Shown in pieces: positions 33,904 through 38,333 of a stretch of 38,333 nucleotides of DNA; the stretch's first letter is position 1; each line of letters begins with the position of its first letter. Position numbers and translations under genes: made by a program. The notes below the pieces were generated by a model, which ran no database searches, was not told where the DNA came from, and worked only from the letters and a program-made list of their open reading frames with translations. Origin of the DNA: Thermoanaerobacterium saccharolyticum (GTDB lineage Bacteria > Bacillota > Thermoanaerobacteria > Thermoanaerobacterales > Thermoanaerobacteraceae); contig NZ_BBKT01000052.1 in NCBI RefSeq assembly GCF_000747665.1, positions 1-38,333 of the forward strand, in the 5' to 3' direction.

Positions 33904-35544
33904 ATGAAGGGACATAAGAAGATAGTCATAATTGGTTTAGTTTTATTAATGGCGCTGAGTGCAGTACTAGCAGGTTGTGGGGGGAGTGCTTCAAGCAGTG
34001 CATCAAATAGCGGAAACGATAAACAAGTATTGAATCTTAATTTAATTCAAGAACCACCTACCCTCGACCCGCAAAAGGCGACGGATGTGGTTTCTATTGA
34101 TATATTAACAGAAGTATTAGATGGTTTAACAAGGTATGACAAGGATGGAAAGATAAAACCTGGTTCTGGTCTTGCTAAGAGCTGGGATATTTCAAATGAT
34201 GGGCTTACGTATACATTTCATTTGAGAGATGCAAAATGGAGTGACGGGAATCCAATAACAGCACAAGATTTTGAATACGCTTGGAAAAGGGCGTTGGATC
34301 CTAATACAGCTTCTCAATATGCATATCAACTATTCTATATAAAAGGCGCAGAAGAATATAATTCAGGGAAAGGTAGTGCCGATCAGGTAGCTGTGAAAGC
34401 ACTAGACGAAAAGACTCTGCAGGTCACATTAAAAGCTCCTGCACCACAATTTCTAGGCCTTACTTCATTTGTAACATATCTACCATTAGAAAAATCGGTA
34501 TATGAAAAATATGGTGATAAAGTCGGTACAGATCCAGATAAGTTAGTGTACAGCGGTCCGTTCGTCATTAGCCAATGGAATCATGAGCAGAGCATAACTT
34601 TAAAGAAGAACAAAGATTATTGGGATAGCAGTAGTGTAAAATTGCAGATTGTAAATTTTTCAATGATAAAAGATAATAATACTATAATTCAAAACTATGA
34701 CAATAATATGCTTGATTCCATATTTGTGCCAGGTGATTACATTGATAAATACAAAAATTCCGGCGAGTACAGCGACAAAGCATTAGCAACTACTTGGTAT
34801 GTGCAGTTTAACACGAAGAGTCCTGTGTTCAAAAATGCAAATATTAGAAAGGCCTTTGCCCTTGCTATTGACAGGAAAACATTTGTTGAGCAGGTAACGA
34901 AAGATGGTTCTATACCTGCAGAAGCGATGGTTCCACCAGGTGTTCCTGGGTATAATGGAGACTTTAGAAAAGAAGCAGGTGAGACGTATTTTAAAGACAA
35001 TGATGTTGCACAGGCAAAAGAACTATTAAAAAAAGGGATGTCTGAGCTTGGCATAAGTAAACTTCCTATGGTTACTTTACTTGGCGATGATACAGATAAC
35101 GCGAAAAAGTACGATCAAGCGCTTCAGCAAATGTGGAAACAAAATCTTGGAGTAAATGTACAGATTCAAAATGTTGCATTTAAAGTAAGGTTAGATATGA
35201 TGGACAAAGGGAATTATGACATGGTGCTTGCAGGCTGGGGTGCTGACTACAACGACCCATTGACATTCTTGGACATGTGGGAGACAAACAATGGAAATAA
35301 TACAGCATTTTATAGCAATCCTGAATATGACAAGCTAATTGATGAAGCAAAAGTCAATGGTGATTTAAAATCAAGAAATGATCAGCTTATTCAGGCTGAG
35401 AAGATTTTGATGAATGACATGCCGATAGGACCTGTATATTTCCAAGCAAGACCATTTGTTGTTAAACCATATGTGAAAGATCTATATTTCCCGACTTTTG
35501 GTTCTGATTGGGAGTTTAAGTGGGCATATATCCAAAACAATTAA
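33904..35544 (+). CDS. oppA: Oligopeptide-binding lipoprotein (second copy)
   Basis: A 546-aa SBP_bac_5 lipoprotein. Signal MKGHKKIVIIGLVLLMALSA with lipobox VLAGC (Cys25) and a shorter Ser-rich linker than the first copy, then NLIQEPPTLDPQKATDVVSI and the same core blocks (GLTYTFHLRDAKWSDGNPIT, GWGADYNDPLTFLDMW). The copies differ most around residues 205-240 and in the linker, which may reflect different peptide preference. ATG 33904 is chosen (AGGAGG seven bases before) over ATG 33901 (four bases). This copy heads the operon with oppB, oppC and oppD; a 16-bp hairpin separates it from oppB. Confidence 0.94.
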   Translation: MKGHKKIVIIGLVLLMALSAVLAGCGGSASSSASNSGNDKQVLNLNLIQEPPTLDPQKATDVVSIDILTEVLDGLTRYDKDGKIKPGSGLAKSWDISNDGLTYTFHLRDAKWSDGNPITAQDFEYAWKRALDPNTASQYAYQLFYIKGAEEYNSGKGSADQVAVKALDEKTLQVTLKAPAPQFLGLTSFVTYLPLEKSVYEKYGDKVGTDPDKLVYSGPFVISQWNHEQSITLKKNKDYWDSSSVKLQIVNFSMIKDNNTIIQNYDNNMLDSIFVPGDYIDKYKNSGEYSDKALATTWYVQFNTKSPVFKNANIRKAFALAIDRKTFVEQVTKDGSIPAEAMVPPGVPGYNGDFRKEAGETYFKDNDVAQAKELLKKGMSELGISKLPMVTLLGDDTDNAKKYDQALQQMWKQNLGVNVQIQNVAFKVRLDMMDKGNYDMVLAGWGADYNDPLTFLDMWETNNGNNTAFYSNPEYDKLIDEAKVNGDLKSRNDQLIQAEKILMNDMPIGPVYFQARPFVVKPYVKDLYFPTFGSDWEFKWAYIQNN

Positions 35545-35576
35545 TAATCTCAGAATATTTTGTAAACCTTAATGAA

Positions 35577-35613
35577 TTTATGGTATATATGGACTATCCA
35601 TATATACCATAAA
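35577..35613 (+). repeat. 16-bp hairpin between oppA and oppB
   Basis: A perfect stem (35577-35592 with 35598-35613) and a 5-nt loop without a T-run. It is better suited to protecting the 3' end of an oppA transcript, or lowering expression of the downstream genes, than to full termination. Confidence 0.7.
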
Positions 35614-35638
35614 TAAATATTAATAGGGGGTGTTTTGG

Positions 35639-36568
35639 TTGCTTAATTATTCATTAAAAAGATTTGTATACATGTTGATTACCCTCTGGGTAATTGTAAC
35701 ATTGACGTTTTTCTTAATGCACATGATACCAGGTGATCCATTTACAAGCGAGAAAAAAGTGCCAGAGCAAATCAGGCAAAACATGTTAGCTAAATATCAT
35801 CTTGATAAACCCTTGATTGTACAGTATGGATATTATCTAAATAATTTGATACATGGTGATTTAGGCATTTCTTTGAAATATCTAAACAGGACGGTTGATG
35901 ATATAATCAAACAATCTGCACCAGCGTCGTTTCAACTTGGTATACAATCTATAATTTTAGGTGTTATTTTTGGCTTGCTTTTTGGTATTATTGCAGCATT
36001 GAAGCGAGGTGGTGGCATGGATTATATTTCTATGTTTCTTGCTATAATAGGTATCTCTGTTCCGAACTTCATTATAGCGACACTTTTGCAGCTTTTATTA
36101 GCGTCAAAGCTAAAATGGCTACCAGTATCTGGATGGGGTTCATTTAAATATACAATATTGCCATCTATAGCGTTGTCATTTTCTACATTATCAATCATAT
36201 CTCGTATGATGAGAACAAGTATGCTTGATGTAATTGGACAGGATTATATAAAAACAGCGAAGGCAAAAGGGCTTTCTCAATTTCAGATTATATGGAAGCA
36301 TATGGTTAGAAATGCAATTATGCCAGTTGTGACAGTATTAGGTCCATTGTTTGCTGGAATAGTCACAGGAACGTTTGTTATCGAACAGATTTTCAGCATA
36401 CCGGGTCTTGGAAAGTTCTTTGTGCAAAGTATATATGATGAAGACTATTCTATGATCTTAGGCACAACAATTTTTTACAGTGTAATTTTGGTAGTAATGA
36501 TGTTCTTAGTGGATATTGCTTATGGACTTATAGATCCAAGAGTAAGACTGGCAAAGGGAGGAAAGTAG
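35639..36568 (+). CDS. oppB: Oligopeptide ABC transporter permease
   Basis: A 309-aa permease with six hydrophobic helices. The start is KRFVYMLITLWVIVTLTFFL, then HMIPGDPF, LDKPLIVQYGYYL and GDLGISLKY. The EAA loop DYIKTAKAKGLSQFQIIWKHMVRNAI contacts the ATPase, and the end IEQIFSIPGLGKFFVQSI is characteristic of the OppB/DppB branch. The start is placed at TTG 35639, six bases after AGGGGGTG; GTG 35630 is part of that site. It pairs with OppC one base downstream. Length is normal. Confidence 0.95.
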   Translation: MLNYSLKRFVYMLITLWVIVTLTFFLMHMIPGDPFTSEKKVPEQIRQNMLAKYHLDKPLIVQYGYYLNNLIHGDLGISLKYLNRTVDDIIKQSAPASFQLGIQSIILGVIFGLLFGIIAALKRGGGMDYISMFLAIIGISVPNFIIATLLQLLLASKLKWLPVSGWGSFKYTILPSIALSFSTLSIISRMMRTSMLDVIGQDYIKTAKAKGLSQFQIIWKHMVRNAIMPVVTVLGPLFAGIVTGTFVIEQIFSIPGLGKFFVQSIYDEDYSMILGTTIFYSVILVVMMFLVDIAYGLIDPRVRLAKGGK

Positions 36569-36569
36569 A

Positions 36570-37487
36570 ATGGTGGATATAAGCAAAGATAAATTTGAAA
36601 TAGTTGGAGCAAATGCTTCTGAAAGCCAGTCGATTGTAAGACCAAGCATTAGTTACTGGCAAGATGCATGGAGAAGGCTTAGAAAGAACAAAGTTGCAAT
36701 GGCATCTTTGGTTTTCTTGATACTTTTAGTCATAATGTCGATAATAGGTCCCCACTTGAGGCCTTTTGATTACGCACATCAAGATTTGTTTAATACAAAC
36801 AAGCCGTTTTCTAAAGTCCACTGGTTTGGAACAGACTACCTTGGAAGGGATCTTTTTGTAAGAGTTTGGATGGGCGCAAGAGTATCATTGTTTATCGGTG
36901 TTGTAATAGCTCTTCTTGATGCTATTATCGGAGTTACCTACGGTGGAATAGCAGGGTATTTTGGTGGGCAAGTGGACAATATTATGATGCGTATTGTTGA
37001 TATACTTTATGGCATACCATACTTGATACTTGTAATACTTTTGATGGTTGTCATGGGTCAAGGTTTGTGGACCATCATTACTGCGATGGTTATGACAGGC
37101 TGGGTAGGTATGGCAAGAATTGTTAGAGGTCAAGTACTGCAACTTAAAGAGCAGGAGTTTGTCTTGGCGGCTAAGACGCTTGGGGCAAGTCCCGGTAGAA
37201 TAATATTAAGACATTTGATACCAAATGCCTTGGGCCCAATAATTGTTTCAATGACATTTGATGTCCCAAATGCTATTTTTTCGGAGGCATTTTTAAGTTA
37301 TATAGGTCTTGGCATAAGAGCACCACTTGCAAGCTGGGGTACACTAGCAAATGATGCAACACAGGTTTTGCTTATGTATCCAATGCAGCTCTTTATACCT
37401 GGATTTTTCATAAGTATAACAATGCTTGCATTTAATATGCTTGGTGATGGTTTGAGAGATGCTCTCGACCCGAGACTTCGCCGCTAA
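36570..37487 (+). CDS. oppC: Oligopeptide ABC transporter permease
   Basis: A 305-aa permease. A cytoplasmic N-terminal segment (about 40 residues, with SYWQDAWRRLRKNKVAMASL, the OppC_N region) precedes six hydrophobic helices. HWFGTDYLGRDLFVRVWMGA is the OppC/DppC hallmark, and the EAA loop reads EFVLAAKTLGASPGRIILRH. It ends GDGLRDALDPRLRR as usual. One base after oppB, with AGGGAGG upstream of its ATG. Forms the transmembrane heterodimer with OppB. Confidence 0.96.
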   Translation: MVDISKDKFEIVGANASESQSIVRPSISYWQDAWRRLRKNKVAMASLVFLILLVIMSIIGPHLRPFDYAHQDLFNTNKPFSKVHWFGTDYLGRDLFVRVWMGARVSLFIGVVIALLDAIIGVTYGGIAGYFGGQVDNIMMRIVDILYGIPYLILVILLMVVMGQGLWTIITAMVMTGWVGMARIVRGQVLQLKEQEFVLAAKTLGASPGRIILRHLIPNALGPIIVSMTFDVPNAIFSEAFLSYIGLGIRAPLASWGTLANDATQVLLMYPMQLFIPGFFISITMLAFNMLGDGLRDALDPRLRR

Positions 37488-37501
37488 AGGAGGTAATGAA
37501 T

Positions 37502-38333
37502 TTGGAGAATAGAGAAGTATTGCTAGATATACAAAATTTAGAATATTCATTTGATACTTATGCAGGCGAAGTAAAAGCAGTAAGAGATGTCAGCTTTCAA
37601 GTTATGAAAGGTGAATCATTAGCAATCGTTGGTGAGTCTGGATGCGGGAAATCCGTTACAATGCAAGCAGTCATGAGGTTAAATCCAGAGCCACCTGGCA
37701 GATTTAAAGCTGGCAAAATCATATTTGATGGTAAAGAGATATCTAAGTTTAATGAAAGGCAGATGCAAGCAATAAGAGGTTCAGAGATTGGTATGATATT
37801 CCAAGATCCTATGACATCTTTAAACCCAACAATGACTATTGGAAAACAAATTGCCGAAGTAATATTGAAGCATCAAAAGGTTTCTAAGGCAGAGGCAATG
37901 AAAAAAGCGAAAGAAATGCTTGATGTTGTTGGCATTCCTAATGCTGATAAAAGGATAAATCAATATCCGCATGAATTTTCGGGTGGAATGAGGCAAAGAG
38001 CCATGATCGCTATTGCATTGGCATGTAGACCGAAACTTCTCATTGCCGATGAACCAACGACTGCACTTGATGTTACGATACAAGCGCAAATTCTCGATTT
38101 GATGAAAGATCTTCAAAGAGAATTCAATACGTCTATAATCATGATTACACACGATTTAGGCGTTGTTGCTGATATAGCTGAGAGAATTATAGTCATGTAT
38201 GCTGGCAAAATTATAGAGACAGGTACATCTGATGAGATATTTAAGCATCCACAGCATCCTTACACATGGGGACTTTTGAAATCTGTTCCCAGACTTGATG
38301 CTCAGAATAAAGAGAAACTGGTGCCAATTGTAG
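37502..38333 (+). CDS. oppD: Oligopeptide ABC transporter ATPase, 3' end outside the window
   Basis: Partial, 277 codons visible. Walker A GESGCGKSVTM (about residues 44-54), Q-loop MIFQDPMTSLNPT, signature FSGGMRQRAMIA, Walker B LLIADEPTTALD, H-loop MITHDLGVVADIAERIIVMY, and the start of the oligopeptide C-terminal extension (HPQHPYTWGLLKSVPRL). This fits OppD/DppD. The start is TTG 37502, eight bases after GGAGG; in-frame ATG 37496 is only two bases from it. The FeS-like Cys region and an oppF partner would lie beyond the edge. Confidence 0.92.
   Translation, partial: MENREVLLDIQNLEYSFDTYAGEVKAVRDVSFQVMKGESLAIVGESGCGKSVTMQAVMRLNPEPPGRFKAGKIIFDGKEISKFNERQMQAIRGSEIGMIFQDPMTSLNPTMTIGKQIAEVILKHQKVSKAEAMKKAKEMLDVVGIPNADKRINQYPHEFSGGMRQRAMIAIALACRPKLLIADEPTTALDVTIQAQILDLMKDLQREFNTSIIMITHDLGVVADIAERIIVMYAGKIIETGTSDEIFKHPQHPYTWGLLKSVPRLDAQNKEKLVPIV

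Noticed and set aside
37820-38152. 110-codon minus-strand frame inside oppD
   Set aside because: Shadow of a clear ABC ATPase with all motifs on the plus strand.

Overview
The window is low-GC, Gram-positive DNA. Its housekeeping gene order (yerC–pcrA–ligA–gatCAB, purECFMNHD), a SpoVB-like sporulation flippase, an FeS-type PurF, a SAM-I riboswitch and a tandem guanine/PRPP riboswitch all point to a spore-forming thermophilic clostridium close to Thermoanaerobacterium or Thermoanaerobacter. That assignment comes from protein resemblance by eye, not from a search. I see no rRNA, tRNA or CRISPR array.

Layout. 1-1.5 kb is a decaying mobile region: the start of an IS110-family transposase (minus strand) with an in-frame stop, a phage-type HTH repressor with a frameshift facing a divergent promoter with a palindromic operator, a phage gene with an in-frame amber, a gene that seems to have lost its start codon, and a 44-aa remnant. 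1.6-2.2 kb is a Phd/YefM–ParE/RelE-type toxin-antitoxin pair behind a 13-bp inverted repeat. 2.3-11.3 kb is a purine regulon: one promoter, a guanine aptamer, a PRPP (ykkC-family) aptamer, one terminator, then pbuG (purine uptake) and purE-C-F-M-N-H-D. Uptake and de novo synthesis thus share one leader that can read both the end product (guanine) and the precursor (PRPP).

11.3-16.0 kb holds murI, an M20 amidohydrolase, an unknown 59-aa membrane protein with its own promoter and terminator, luxS and a spoVB-like gene whose start site lies in the loop of a long hairpin. 16.0-18.8 kb (minus strand) is metNIQ under a SAM-I riboswitch. 18.9-23.4 kb is a cellobiose-type PTS locus: a LicR/MtlR-like PRD regulator, an unknown 80-aa membrane protein, and EIIB, EIIC and EIIA. 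23.4-31.3 kb is yerC, pcrA, ligA and gatCAB. 31.4 kb to the end is an oligopeptide ABC transporter: two near-duplicate oppA genes, each behind a long AT-rich leader, then oppB, oppC and oppD, the last cut by the window edge.

Four genes (the HTH repressor, the PRD regulator, EIIB and pcrA) are each out of frame by exactly one extra A in an A8 or A9 run. This is either a homopolymer sequencing artefact or real slippage or phase-type variation, and it should be settled before any of them is called dead. The best regulatory find is the guanine–PRPP leader, where complementary segments can be placed that explain how the two aptamers and the terminator exclude each other.
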